This document shows, in pieces, positions 34,669-44,263 of a stretch of 64,000 nucleotides of DNA (the first letter of the stretch is position 1; each line of letters starts with the position of its first letter). The DNA lies in assembly GCA_002600635.1 (NCBI GenBank), contig CP021371.1, positions 4,362,001-4,426,000 of the forward strand. The letters are read 5' to 3'. The notes under the pieces were generated by a model. The model ran no database searches. It was not told the origin of the DNA and saw only the letters and a list, made by a program, of their open reading frames with translations. The translations under genes and the position numbers were made by a program. Source of the stretch: Rhizobium sp. ACO-34A. Its GTDB lineage: Bacteria; Pseudomonadota; Alphaproteobacteria; Rhizobiales; Rhizobiaceae.

Positions 34669-37287
34669 CTACGCTGCTTCCGATACTAGGCCGAGACGTC
34701 TGATTTCTTCGATGATAATCGGATTAAGCTTGAAGTCGGCAAGAGGCGCATCTGCTAGCCACCGTCTTGCGGCGCCGACATTCATGTACGAATCATACTT
34801 ACGGAAATGCGGTTCCAATGCTGCTGTGGATATCCTAGACAGACCGAGCTCCATAAAGGACCATCCTGACCGAGTCGCGACACCGAGTTCGAGGGCTACG
34901 GGAAAATCGAAGATCTTCGCCGCAAGCCTCGCCATGTTGTTTTCCGTCAGGGCGAACTTAAGGACGTCTACGTACGCTTTTCCGAGCTGCACGTACTGGA
35001 ATCGAACCTCATCCTCGATCATATCGAACGTGCGGCGGATTGTGGCATCGACGTCCACCGGACGCTCAAGGTTGGCGCGCTGCTTTGGCGTCAAGTCGTG
35101 GGCGTTGAGCAGGCCTTGAGCAAGCTTCTTTTCTCGCAACTGTCTCGCACGGCGGAGCTGAAGTGAGATTAGCTTCGGATACGGGACGCCTTTCATCCAG
35201 AGTACGGCCATCCCGCCGACCACGGCATGGTAGGTGCCTGCTGCGATCGTCGTCCTGTTCACCTCTCGCTGCACTGCCTTGAATATCTCCTTGTAGACGT
35301 CCTTGGCGCCGTCGTCGTGCGGCTCCGGCGGAATGAGGCCGTCGACATTTCCCAGTTCGATTTGCTCGATGAAGAAGTCATAGAGGCGACGCAGACCATA
35401 CGGATCGACCGTCCAGTTGGTGGTCAGCAGTGTCGCAGGCAGCTCGATCCTGTCATTCGCCTCAAAGGCAGCAGCCACAAGGCTCTTTTTATCGTCTTCG
35501 GCAACGTCAGGAAGGGCTCTTCCTACGAACTCGGATACAGTTCCGATCGCAGACTTCGTTATGAGGAGGCCAGCAGCAGCCCGGACACGAGGAGAAACCT
35601 CGTCACGTCTGCCCAACTTGGGCATTTCACCCTGTACGGCACGCACGACGTCCTGAAAGCGTTCTTCGACGACACGTTCGAAGGCAGGAGCGATCTCGAA
35701 CGGCACGAAGACATCTAGCGGCTTCACCTCCCAGTCCTGGTAGTCGACAAGAAACACGTTGCCGACAATGTCCTTGTTCATCCGGCCGGCGCGACCAGCA
35801 AAGTTCCACAACTGCGCTGGATCGAGAAGGCCCGAGTTTCCGCGTTTCGGGGTGTCGATGAAGACGTTTCGTGCCGGCAGATTGACACCTTGGAACAAGG
35901 TCGTAGTGCAAGCAAGGAACTTGATGACATCCGCCTTGAAGGCGCCCTCGATGCTTTCCCGGAGAAGCGTCGGCATCTTCCCGTAGTGGAACGCGACACC
36001 TCGCCGCACATGCTCGGCAAGCCCGTACTCCTTGTGGACGTGGTCTCGAATGAACATGGCGAGGTCGTCGACGGCGCTGTCCTCGACCATCGGCAGGCCG
36101 TCCGCCAACCTGGACGCGACGGTCTCGCTCTTGTCCGCCCCTGTCGCATAGACTAACGATCCGCCGGTAGCTCCGAGTTCGAGCGCGATTTGAGCAAGAC
36201 GTGACGAAGGATGGTCGAAATTCCGGTCACTTACGCGCGATCCAAGTTGCGCCGGCCCTTCTGGCGTCAGGAGCTGGAGGTTCAGAGAATGCGCGTCCTT
36301 TCCTTTGCGGACGACGATCCTGTTCTGCAAGACCGTTGGCAACTGCGAACGCTGCTCATGGAAATCGTCCTTGCCGAGCGACTGGGCAAGCTTCTGGAAC
36401 CCGCCGGCGCCGGGGGCGAGGAGCACCATCCTTGTCCGCTCGTCCCTTGCCAAGACCTGCTCGAGGCACTCCTGTAGAATCATGCCGCGGGGACCGTCCG
36501 ACAGGTTCTGCGCTTCGTCGACCACCACCAGATCGAAGGAGCTGACATCGGCGGCAAGGAGAAACTGGAATCTTTCCTGTGTCAGGATATAGACTTGCTT
36601 GCGCGATGACGGGTCCGCCGTCGGCACCGTAGAAATGCGAACGTCTGTCCGGTGTGCGAGGCGCTTGTTGATCTTCTCGTGGACCTCCGCAAGCAAAGCG
36701 CGCGTCGGCGCTATGTAGACGGCACAGAATTCCCTTCGAAGTTCGGCCAGCCTGGATAGATGTTCGATGACGAGGAAGGACTTGCCCGCTGCGGTCGGGG
36801 CCGATATCGCCACCGCCGTATTCGCCGGCAGGCTGTCCCAAGCCTCTTTCTGGAAGTCGGTGAGCGCAATGCGGTCTGATCCGATCCGGATGCTGTTCAT
36901 TGCTCGAGAGAGACCTCTGCCAATACCGTCGAGCAACCGTGGGACGGGCTGATCGGGGAAATGCCGGTGTGCGTAATCCGCCGCTGGAAAGTTGCCCAGG
37001 TCCGTAAGCAGCGCGATACTCCGGTCCGCAAGATCCGGGTGGTTTTTCAGGAGAAGCGTATTCAGGGCGATGGACTGCGCGATCCGGCGGTAGGAAGTGT
37101 CTTCGGTCTGGGCAAACACCCTTGCGCAGTAATGAAGCTTCGCCATCTCCTCGTGGCTCGGCTCCGGGTCTTCCAAGTTTTCGGCGCTGATAGCCGACGC
37201 CGCTGCTGACGTCTCAAGACGCAGCATTATCGCCCCAAAGGATTTATGACTGAAAAGGCGCCTAGCAAGGTCGAGTGCAAAGCTCAT
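34669..37287 (-). CDS. hamB: Hachiman-like helicase HamB
   Basis: An 872-residue superfamily 2 helicase. Walker A SAPTAAGKSFLVIEHL is near residue 163, motif II LVVVDEAQNLSDGPRG near residue 252, CTTTLFQGVNLPARNVF near residue 470 and FAGRAGRMNKDIVGN near residue 510. It is preceded by a nuclease-like DUF1837 gene, the HamA-HamB order of Hachiman, where HamB unwinds damaged DNA and releases HamA to degrade DNA. Start at 37,287 has GAGGAG upstream. Other SF2 defence helicases could look alike, but the partner gene supports this assignment. Confidence 0.75.
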   Translation of the reverse strand: MSFALDLARRLFSHKSFGAIMLRLETSAAASAISAENLEDPEPSHEEMAKLHYCARVFAQTEDTSYRRIAQSIALNTLLLKNHPDLADRSIALLTDLGNFPAADYAHRHFPDQPVPRLLDGIGRGLSRAMNSIRIGSDRIALTDFQKEAWDSLPANTAVAISAPTAAGKSFLVIEHLSRLAELRREFCAVYIAPTRALLAEVHEKINKRLAHRTDVRISTVPTADPSSRKQVYILTQERFQFLLAADVSSFDLVVVDEAQNLSDGPRGMILQECLEQVLARDERTRMVLLAPGAGGFQKLAQSLGKDDFHEQRSQLPTVLQNRIVVRKGKDAHSLNLQLLTPEGPAQLGSRVSDRNFDHPSSRLAQIALELGATGGSLVYATGADKSETVASRLADGLPMVEDSAVDDLAMFIRDHVHKEYGLAEHVRRGVAFHYGKMPTLLRESIEGAFKADVIKFLACTTTLFQGVNLPARNVFIDTPKRGNSGLLDPAQLWNFAGRAGRMNKDIVGNVFLVDYQDWEVKPLDVFVPFEIAPAFERVVEERFQDVVRAVQGEMPKLGRRDEVSPRVRAAAGLLITKSAIGTVSEFVGRALPDVAEDDKKSLVAAAFEANDRIELPATLLTTNWTVDPYGLRRLYDFFIEQIELGNVDGLIPPEPHDDGAKDVYKEIFKAVQREVNRTTIAAGTYHAVVGGMAVLWMKGVPYPKLISLQLRRARQLREKKLAQGLLNAHDLTPKQRANLERPVDVDATIRRTFDMIEDEVRFQYVQLGKAYVDVLKFALTENNMARLAAKIFDFPVALELGVATRSGWSFMELGLSRISTAALEPHFRKYDSYMNVGAARRWLADAPLADFKLNPIIIEEIRRLGLVSEAA

Positions 37288-37364
37288 GCGTTCTCCTCTT
37301 CCTCTTCGATCTCGACGTCGTCGTCATCGGGAATATCTGCAGGCGGCGGTAATCCCATCGCCTG

Positions 37365-38309
37365 TTAAAAGGCGCACCGGAGCTGATTGACGTCGGGGAC
37401 GGCCAGGAAGAACACAAAACATTTGGCAGGATCCGCATCGTTTCGCTGCAGATGCCTGAGCGCGGCCCTGCGAAACCGTTCCAGTTCGGACTGGAGAAGG
37501 CCTGCGAAATGATCTTCATGTATCTCAATCGGGCCGGGACTGACCGGGATCTTGTTGGCATAGTTCTTCTTTTCGGAATAGCAGACCACGCCGACGTACC
37601 TCTCCCGTCGCTGCAGACGCGGCTGTTCCAAGATGTTGAAGTAGTCGAGAGCGGCCTCGCGCTCGTCCCCAGAGAGGGCGTCCAGATTTCCCAGGTCGGA
37701 AACGATCTCGTATTCGCGGAGGTACTGCTTGCGGTCGCTGAGGAACTCCTTTGCGGACTCAGCGTAAGCTTTCGCGCCTGCATTTGCGGAGTATGAAAGC
37801 TTCGCTTCGAGAAAGTAGATCGTCATCGCGCCTGCCTCGAAGGTCGCATGGATTCCATCCAGTCCGTGCACGGGCATGTTCGCCGACGTCTTCAAAGCCA
37901 TCTTCGCCGCAACCTGCGGAGCCTTCAGGAGGTACTGGACGAGAACATAGGCAATAACTTCACCGATCTCGCTGGACCTCGAAGGGTTCTTAATGGAGTA
38001 GTCCATGAACGCCGATTTCACGATGCGCCAGATCTCCAGCGACATCGAAGGATCAGTGTCCAACGATTCCTTCAACTTCTTTTGCTTGCGGCGAGGCAGG
38101 GCGTAGAAAAAGCACTGCCGCCATAAGAATGTAGCCAGATCAGCAACGAGCGGAACGTCTTCGTTGAAGCGCGGATGCAGCAACGACGTCGGCGGCAACG
38201 CATCGGGGTCGAAGACATGCTCGACCACGCAGCGGATGTAATCATCAACTTTCGAAGGATTCAGCAACGTCTCAAGCGCCGCCGCAAGATCTGTGTTGGA
38301 TGCAGTCAC
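37365..38309 (-). CDS. hamA: Hachiman-like nuclease HamA (DUF1837), early stop
   Basis: A 314-residue protein with a DUF1837-like nuclease core: GLDGIHATFEAGAMTIYFLE near residue 147 followed by AKLSYS, giving the D...ExK pattern of PD-(D/E)xK nucleases. It stops at TAA (37,365-37,367), but the same frame runs on for 26 more codons, an acidic tail ending EIEEEEENA, to a TGA that overlaps the hamB ATG in ATGA. The tail plus coupling suggests that the TAA is a recent nonsense change. The catalytic core is complete, so activity may persist. Confidence 0.7.
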   Translation of the reverse strand: MTASNTDLAAALETLLNPSKVDDYIRCVVEHVFDPDALPPTSLLHPRFNEDVPLVADLATFLWRQCFFYALPRRKQKKLKESLDTDPSMSLEIWRIVKSAFMDYSIKNPSRSSEIGEVIAYVLVQYLLKAPQVAAKMALKTSANMPVHGLDGIHATFEAGAMTIYFLEAKLSYSANAGAKAYAESAKEFLSDRKQYLREYEIVSDLGNLDALSGDEREAALDYFNILEQPRLQRRERYVGVVCYSEKKNYANKIPVSPGPIEIHEDHFAGLLQSELERFRRAALRHLQRNDADPAKCFVFFLAVPDVNQLRCAF

Positions 38310-38476
38310 TCGAATAGAAATCCAAATATGATTCGGCGAGAAGTGTATGCGGAAGGCCTTAAACTTGCACGCGCATGCCTCCTAAAGTTTCGGATATATT
38401 TTGCTCTTGTCGAGGTTGCGGCTCGACGTCGGGCATGAACTACTGCGGCTGACCCTAATGATTCTCGCAGGCAGAC

Positions 38477-40207
38477 ATGGCAACGGTCCGAAAGATCGAA
38501 ATACTGAATTTCCGTGGCATCCAATCTTTGGAGTGGCATCCGCAACCGGGATTGAACTGCCTGATCGGCCCTGGCGACAGCGGAAAGTCCACCATCCTTG
38601 ACGCGATCGACCTCTGCGTAGGTGCGAGACGGACGGCCCAGTTCACGGATGCAGATTTCCATGCGCTGAAGGTGGATGCCCCGATCGACATCTCCATCAC
38701 CCTGGGCGACCTCGCGCCATCCCTTATGTCAGTCGAGACCTATGGGATTTATCTTCGCGGCTTCGACAAGGACAAGATGGAGATCCACGACGAGCCAACG
38801 GTCGGTCTGGAAACTGTCATCACGCTGAACCTACGCGTGGAGAGCGATCTCGAGCCTGTCTGGTCGCTCCTATCCGATCGTGCCGCGGCCGCCGGCCAGA
38901 GCAGGAATCTTTCGTGGTCGGACCGTGTCGACCTCGCGCCCGTTCGCATCGGAGCGCTGTCCGACCATAATCTATCATGGCGTCGAGGTTCCATCCTCAA
39001 CAAGCTTTCCGACGAGACGGCCGACGCCTCGACGGCGCTCCTGGCCGCTGCGAGGGAGGCGAGGAAGGTCTTTGGCAAAGATGCCGACAAGAACCTGACC
39101 AAGGCGCTGGACATCGTCACCACGGTGGCGGGAGAGCTTGGCATCGACGTCGGTGAAAAGGCCCGCGCGGAGCTGGAAGCGCACGCGGTCTCTGTGACCG
39201 CCGGCACGATCTCGCTGCACGACGAGGTGGGCGTTCCGCTCAGGAAGCTGGGGATCGGTTCGTCTCGCCTGATGATTTCCGGGCTGCAGCAGAGGAACGC
39301 GAGCGAATCCTCGCTCCTCCTCGTGGACGAACTCGAGCACGGGTTGGAGCCTCATCGGATCATCCGCTTCCTCGGCAACCTCGGCGCCAAGAACAAGGAT
39401 TCGAAGCTTCAGGTCTTCGTAACGAGCCACTCGCCAATCGCTGTGCGAGAGCTTGCCGTCGGGCAGCTATCCATCGTGCGCGAGAGCGACCACGGCCATG
39501 AAGTGCTATGGGCAGGCGAGCACCCGGATCTTCAGGGTACTCTAAGGGTCTATCCAGAAGCTTTCCTGGCGCGGTCCGTGCTGGTCTGCGAGGGGGCCAG
39601 CGAGATCGGCTTGATACGGGGCGTCGACCAGCACCGTTCAGATGCCGGGAAAAAGTCGATGCATGCCGAGGGTACCTGCCTGGTGGACGCGGGCGGCTAC
39701 ACGAAGATCATGTCTCGAGCCCAGGCGTTCCAGAAGATGGGATACCGCACTGCGACGTTCCGCGACGACGACTACCGTCCCGAAGAATCGGAAGAGAAGG
39801 CCTTCGAAGCTTTGGGCGGCAATATATTCAAGTGGCGTGACAACAAGAAGCTCGAGGTCGAACTGTTCGAGAGCCTGCCCGTGAAGGCGGTCAAAATCCT
39901 TCTGGAAAAAGCCTTGGAGAACCGGTCGGAGCAGGAAGTCGACAGCCAGCTCAAAAGCTATTCCGGTAACCGGCTCACGCTTGAGTTGGTGCGCAAGGAG
40001 ATCGACCAAGGCGATCTGAGTGCGGCTGCTAGGCTTGCGCTCGGAAGTGCCGCCGGCGGCAACAAGGAGGGCAAGAAAAGCTGGTTCAAGACCGTGACCG
40101 AAATGGAGGAAATTGGTCGGGACGTCGTCGTACCCCATTGGACAGAAATCGACAGGGAGTTCCGCAAGATCGTGAAGGCACTTCGGGATTGGACCATCAA
40201 TGGCTGA
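38477..40207 (+). CDS. gajA: Gabija-like OLD-family ATPase/TOPRIM nuclease GajA
   Basis: A 576-residue protein. The N-terminal ABC-type ATPase has LIGPGDSGKSTILDAIDLC near residue 30, Walker B LLLVDELEHGLEP near residue 280, and FVTSHSPIAVREL. A TOPRIM domain follows: SVLVCEGASEIGLIRG near residue 370 (catalytic Glu), DAGG and ATFRDDDYRP near residue 430. In Gabija, GajA is a nucleotide-sensitive DNA nickase that works with GajB. The next gene encodes a UvrD-like helicase overlapping it by eight bases. Other class 2 OLD-helicase pairs share this layout. Confidence 0.8.
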   Translation: MATVRKIEILNFRGIQSLEWHPQPGLNCLIGPGDSGKSTILDAIDLCVGARRTAQFTDADFHALKVDAPIDISITLGDLAPSLMSVETYGIYLRGFDKDKMEIHDEPTVGLETVITLNLRVESDLEPVWSLLSDRAAAAGQSRNLSWSDRVDLAPVRIGALSDHNLSWRRGSILNKLSDETADASTALLAAAREARKVFGKDADKNLTKALDIVTTVAGELGIDVGEKARAELEAHAVSVTAGTISLHDEVGVPLRKLGIGSSRLMISGLQQRNASESSLLLVDELEHGLEPHRIIRFLGNLGAKNKDSKLQVFVTSHSPIAVRELAVGQLSIVRESDHGHEVLWAGEHPDLQGTLRVYPEAFLARSVLVCEGASEIGLIRGVDQHRSDAGKKSMHAEGTCLVDAGGYTKIMSRAQAFQKMGYRTATFRDDDYRPEESEEKAFEALGGNIFKWRDNKKLEVELFESLPVKAVKILLEKALENRSEQEVDSQLKSYSGNRLTLELVRKEIDQGDLSAAARLALGSAAGGNKEGKKSWFKTVTEMEEIGRDVVVPHWTEIDREFRKIVKALRDWTING

Positions 40208-41633
40208 TGACGAGATCGACCTTCTTGATATCGGTTGCGGCTCGGTGACGGCGCCGGCGGGATGCGGCAAGACCCAGCTCATTGCAGATTCCCTTGCGAG
40301 GCATTCCGGGAAGAAGCCGGTATTGATCCTTACGCACACCAATGCAGGCGTCGCCGCACTTCGCGCCAGATTGGAACGTGCCAAAGTTCGTGCGTCGTCG
40401 TATCGGCTTGCCACGCTTGACGGATGGGCGCTCAGGATGCTGAAGACGTTTCCAGGCCGTTCCGGGATCGATGTGAGACATCTGGACCTAACAGCTCCGA
40501 AGCATGACTATCCGGCGATCAAAAATGCGGCGGTAGGGCTCCTGCATGGAAAGCACATCGACGATATTCTGGACGCCAGCTACAGCAGGCTGATCGTCGA
40601 CGAGTATCAAGATTGCGGCCCGGCACAACATTCCATCGCCTGTCATCTCTCCAGCATCCTCCCCACGGTCGTGCTTGGGGATCCGATGCAGGAGATCTTC
40701 AGTTGGCAAGGAGCACATCCGGACTGGAACGACGACGTCTGCTCCAACTTTTTCGAGGTCGGTGAACTGAAGACGCCATGGCGGTGGATCAACGCGGGCG
40801 CACAAAATTTCGGAGAGTGGCTGCTCGATGCTCGCAAGACCCTTCTGGCAGGAAACCAGATTGACCTTCGGGACGCCCCCGCGGAGGTCGAGTGGGTTCA
40901 TCTCGACGGTGATGACGACGAAGAGAAACGGCGCCGGGCCTGCAACGCGAGATCACCGCAGCGCGGAGGCGAGGTCCTGATTATGGCCGCGGGAAATCAG
41001 AAGAGGCTTCAGCAGCGGATCGCCATGCAGACGCCCGGAGCGGTCACCGTAGAGGCGGTGGACCTCACCGACTTGACAGACTTCGCCGCGGGTGTCGTCC
41101 TCGACCGGCCCGGTGATCTTCAACACGTCCTGTCCTTCGCCTCGCAACTCACCACGCAGGTATCCAAGGACGAGCTGATCAGGCGGGTCGCCGTCCTCGA
41201 GCGAGGCGCCGGGCGCAAGGATGCGACCGCTTCGGAGCTCGCGGCTATGTACTACAAAGCGACGGGCTCTGCGCAGCATCTCATCGATCTCTTCAAAGCG
41301 CTCGAAACCAACCCAGGGGCAAGAACCTACCGGCCGGAGATTCTCCGTGTCTGCATCAACGCTTTACGTTCGTCCGCTCCGAATGAACCGGACGCGTTTC
41401 TCGCTGCGACCATCCGCATCCGCGAGCAGAGCAGGATGCTGGGACGGCGCGTGCCGCCACGCGCGGTTGGCAGCCCACTTCTATTCAAGGGACTGGAGGC
41501 CGACGTTGCCGTCATCCTGGATGCTTTCGAGTTCGACAATGTCCCCAAGAGGAACATGAAGAACCTTTACGTCGCGATTACGAGGGGCTCGAGGAAATTG
41601 GTCGTCTGTTCGGAGAGCCCGCTCGTCGGGTAG
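40200..41633 (+). CDS. gajB: Gabija-like UvrD-type helicase GajB
   Basis: A 477-residue superfamily 1 helicase: VTAPAGCGKTQLIADSLA near residue 18, LIVDEYQDCGPAQHSI near residue 130, GDPMQEIFSWQG (motif III), SPLLFKGLEADVAVILDA near residue 420 and NLYVAITRGSRKLVV at the C-terminus. Its length is typical of GajB. It overlaps gajA, so the two are made together. GajB is thought to sense or use DNA ends and activate GajA cleavage. Confidence 0.8.
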   Translation: MADDEIDLLDIGCGSVTAPAGCGKTQLIADSLARHSGKKPVLILTHTNAGVAALRARLERAKVRASSYRLATLDGWALRMLKTFPGRSGIDVRHLDLTAPKHDYPAIKNAAVGLLHGKHIDDILDASYSRLIVDEYQDCGPAQHSIACHLSSILPTVVLGDPMQEIFSWQGAHPDWNDDVCSNFFEVGELKTPWRWINAGAQNFGEWLLDARKTLLAGNQIDLRDAPAEVEWVHLDGDDDEEKRRRACNARSPQRGGEVLIMAAGNQKRLQQRIAMQTPGAVTVEAVDLTDLTDFAAGVVLDRPGDLQHVLSFASQLTTQVSKDELIRRVAVLERGAGRKDATASELAAMYYKATGSAQHLIDLFKALETNPGARTYRPEILRVCINALRSSAPNEPDAFLAATIRIREQSRMLGRRVPPRAVGSPLLFKGLEADVAVILDAFEFDNVPKRNMKNLYVAITRGSRKLVVCSESPLVG

Positions 41634-42229
41634 TATGCAGGTGCCGACGTCGGAACGTATCTCCTAGGATCGAAATCGCGCGACTTCGATGGAGGATTAG
41701 CCGCCTTGCATAGCAGCAGCGGCGTGTTTTATCGCGAGTAGGCGCCTCGTTACCTCGTGGCTTTTTCCGGCAGATTGCAGCGCTGCCTCGAATTCCCGCC
41801 TCGAGGGCGACGTCCGTGAGAAAGGTCGTCGGAGTGCCCAGAATCGGAATCTTCGCTTCCGAAATGCTGGCGATTACGTTCAACTTCGTCAGACAGTTCG
41901 CGTTAACGACATAGATGCGACAGTTCCTGAAGACCGTCACTCGCCTCGACGTGACCCGGATCTCTCTGAACCTCTTCGGGAACGGCGCCGCGGACTTTGT
42001 GGGAACCCTGTTGATTGGCTTCGTTCTAAAGAAAGTAGGCGGTGTTTCCCGCGCACATTGACCAAGCGCGGTAGGACGTTCCGAACGCTACCGCTGCAAC
42101 ATCGATAGCAACAATGCGCCAATTGCGGACATGAAGGATTGAGCGTAACCAAATATTTGTAGGTCGAAACACGTGTGGCGCACTCGAAAGTGCTGATAAG
42201 ACGCACAGCAGCTTGCCGGAAACAAGAAA
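41634..42229. other. Gene-free stretch after gajB
   Basis: About 600 bases. A minus-strand open frame at 41,578-41,940 has no recognised domain, overlaps the end of gajB and has no clear ribosome site, so I do not call it. The base composition is lower in G+C than the flanks. The last part should hold the promoter of the HxlR gene. Confidence 0.45.
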
Positions 42230-42655
42230 ATGACCAGAGAAGAAATCCTGAACTACTCTCAAGCTGTCTGCGACGGCCTTCGCGAGGATGAGGATGGGTT
42301 TAGACGAGAGGTTCTGACGCACGCGGGCAACAGGTGGTCGCTTGGCGTGATACACACTCTTGGGGTTTATGGCAGGCTTCGACACGCGGACATTGGAAGG
42401 CGAATGCATGGTGTGACGCAACGGATGCTGACCCGTACCCTACGCCAGCTCGAAAGAGATGGCCTCGTCACGCGCCACGATCTTGTTGAGATGCCACCTC
42501 GCGTAGAATATGAGCTGACCGAATTGGGTATGGGTCTTCTCATCCGCATGATCCCGCTGTGGACATGGGTTGTGGAGAATTCCGACTTGTTTAGAAAATC
42601 ACGCGAAGATTATGATTCTCGTCCGCCAGAAAGGCCTTCCTGGCAGACGTTCTGA
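42230..42655 (+). CDS. HxlR-family transcriptional regulator
   Basis: A 141-residue winged-helix protein: HAGNRWSLGVIHTLGVYGRL followed by RHADIGRRMHGVTQRMLTRT and LERDGLVTRH are the HxlR signature. Family members respond to quinones, aldehydes or other reactive electrophiles. Its gene is convergent with an NmrA-type reductase, a common partner of HxlR regulators, suggesting it controls that gene. Probably metabolic cargo rather than defence. Confidence 0.85.
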   Translation: MTREEILNYSQAVCDGLREDEDGFRREVLTHAGNRWSLGVIHTLGVYGRLRHADIGRRMHGVTQRMLTRTLRQLERDGLVTRHDLVEMPPRVEYELTELGMGLLIRMIPLWTWVVENSDLFRKSREDYDSRPPERPSWQTF

Positions 42656-42717
42656 TGATGAGGGCGTGCACCGCTCCGCTGGGACCGTTAGATATGCGGA
42701 CCGGTGCTCAGGGTTAC

Positions 42718-43662
42718 TTACTTGCCGCGAAGATTGGCGTTAATCCAATCGGATACATCCGTAACCTCGATGCCTTCGCGCACGTTGAAGGTGCTGGCCT
42801 TGTTCCATGCCATGCCGCGCCCGATACCAAACGCTGCGCGGTACTTGCGCATCATGTTCTGCGGGTCCTTTGCCAACTCTTCCATCAGGACTGGAACTGT
42901 CCATTCGGATCGGCTGAATGGCCTGCTCAAACCGGCTTCAAGCTTGTCCGCGAGCTCGCCATAGGTGACCGTATCACCTGCTAGAAAGACGATTTCGTTG
43001 CTGATGGTCGGCTCGTAGAAGACAATTTCTGCAGTGAGCATGCCGATGTCGTCGGGAGTCGTCAGCGTGACAGCGGTATCGAAGCTGCCAAGGGCATTGA
43101 CAGTGCTTTTTTCCAGATCAACGACTCCGAATTCGGGCTCGAACAGATAACTCATGAACATACCGGTAGAGATGATGACCCATTCGGTTTTATCCTGAGA
43201 GCGCAAAAGTTCACGCACATCGAGCTGAGCGTCGAAAATATCCTGCGGACCACCTCGACCAATCGCTTCGAAGTCGACACCGAACTGCCACGGGAAATAG
43301 CGCGGAACCCCAGACTCCAAAGCCGCTCTGGCAAGCTTCATCGGGGTGTTGATCCCCGCTGCATAGCCTGTGCAACCGATGACCGTGTCGTATTGCGCGA
43401 ATAAGGATGCCAGTTCGTCGATGGAGCTGTTCACCAAATCGCCCACGACGATCTCAATGCCTAAATCACGAATCTCGGCAATATCACGCTGCTTGGACGA
43501 AGAGTCGGAGCTTACGGCGCTTGCGCGCAGTAGGACGCTTATCTTTGCTCCTTCTATGTCCTTCGAGCGACGAGCCAGATTACGCAGGACAGGCATTCCA
43601 AGCTCACCAGCACCTAGCACTAGGATGTTGCGTGACTTCACGCCGGAAAGGGGTTCATTCAT
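42718..43662 (-). CDS. NmrA-family NAD(P)-binding protein (aromatic alcohol reductase-like)
   Basis: A 314-residue short-chain reductase-like protein. The Rossmann nucleotide loop ILVLGAGELGMPVLRNLA is near residue 13, followed by DTVIGCTGYAAG and FPWQFGVDFEAIG near residue 128. Members reduce phenylpropanoid-type or quinone substrates, or act as redox sensors. The ATG at 43,662 has AGAGG eight bases before it and matches the family N-terminus; the longer frame from 43,902 is not supported. Confidence 0.8.
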   Translation of the reverse strand: MNEPLSGVKSRNILVLGAGELGMPVLRNLARRSKDIEGAKISVLLRASAVSSDSSSKQRDIAEIRDLGIEIVVGDLVNSSIDELASLFAQYDTVIGCTGYAAGINTPMKLARAALESGVPRYFPWQFGVDFEAIGRGGPQDIFDAQLDVRELLRSQDKTEWVIISTGMFMSYLFEPEFGVVDLEKSTVNALGSFDTAVTLTTPDDIGMLTAEIVFYEPTISNEIVFLAGDTVTYGELADKLEAGLSRPFSRSEWTVPVLMEELAKDPQNMMRKYRAAFGIGRGMAWNKASTFNVREGIEVTDVSDWINANLRGK

Positions 43663-44263
43663 AGTTTTAGCCTCTTTTAAATCGAATGAGGCCTCTACTT
43701 GGCGATTTTGGAGATCGATGGAAGAAGGTACATGAGTGATACTATATCGAAAATGAGGTCGGGCTTCCGTTGGGTAGTTCTTCGACACGTCACCGATTGT
43801 CCGCGAACACCGGTTACTAAAGAAAAGCCTTATCGTCGCGATGATCGGCATTCCTCTTGGCGCCTCGGCCTGGTTGCTGCCTGCCTGATCGCCGCAGGCC
43901 ACAGCCGCTCCTGACCGGGGTCCCGATGCTTATGTGGAGAGCGCAAGTGACGACGTTCGCCACGACATGGCCTGCTTAGATGGACAAGGTCCCGAACGAC
44001 GTCGAGTCGGGCGGCGCGCTGCAGGTCGCGCTGATCCAGTGGCCATCACAGCCGGCGCCTTCGTCGCCGGACTGCTGCTGGTCGACAGCTTCGGATGATC
44101 AGTTCCGTCCTGTTCGCGGCGCCGTCGTGCGGTCTGGCTGATGTTGCCCCCACCGGAACTAATGGCCGCTGTGCACCGGCGGACATTCTCGAGATGGATA
44201 AAGATGAAGACGTGTCAACCCTGGCTCTCGTCAGCGACCAACTCACTGTGACATACCTCGGCG
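43663..44263. other. Decayed stretch between nmrA and the AAA protease gene
   Basis: About 600 bases without an intact gene. Short plus-strand pieces such as ITAGAFVAGLLLVDSFG (about 44,043-44,096) look like a membrane helix and may be remnants of a transporter gene, but they are broken by stops and too short to name. Confidence 0.35.

Noticed and set aside
41578..41940. Minus-strand 120-codon frame after gajB
   Set aside because: No domain, no ribosome site, overlap with the gajB end and a C-terminal part of low complexity make it doubtful.
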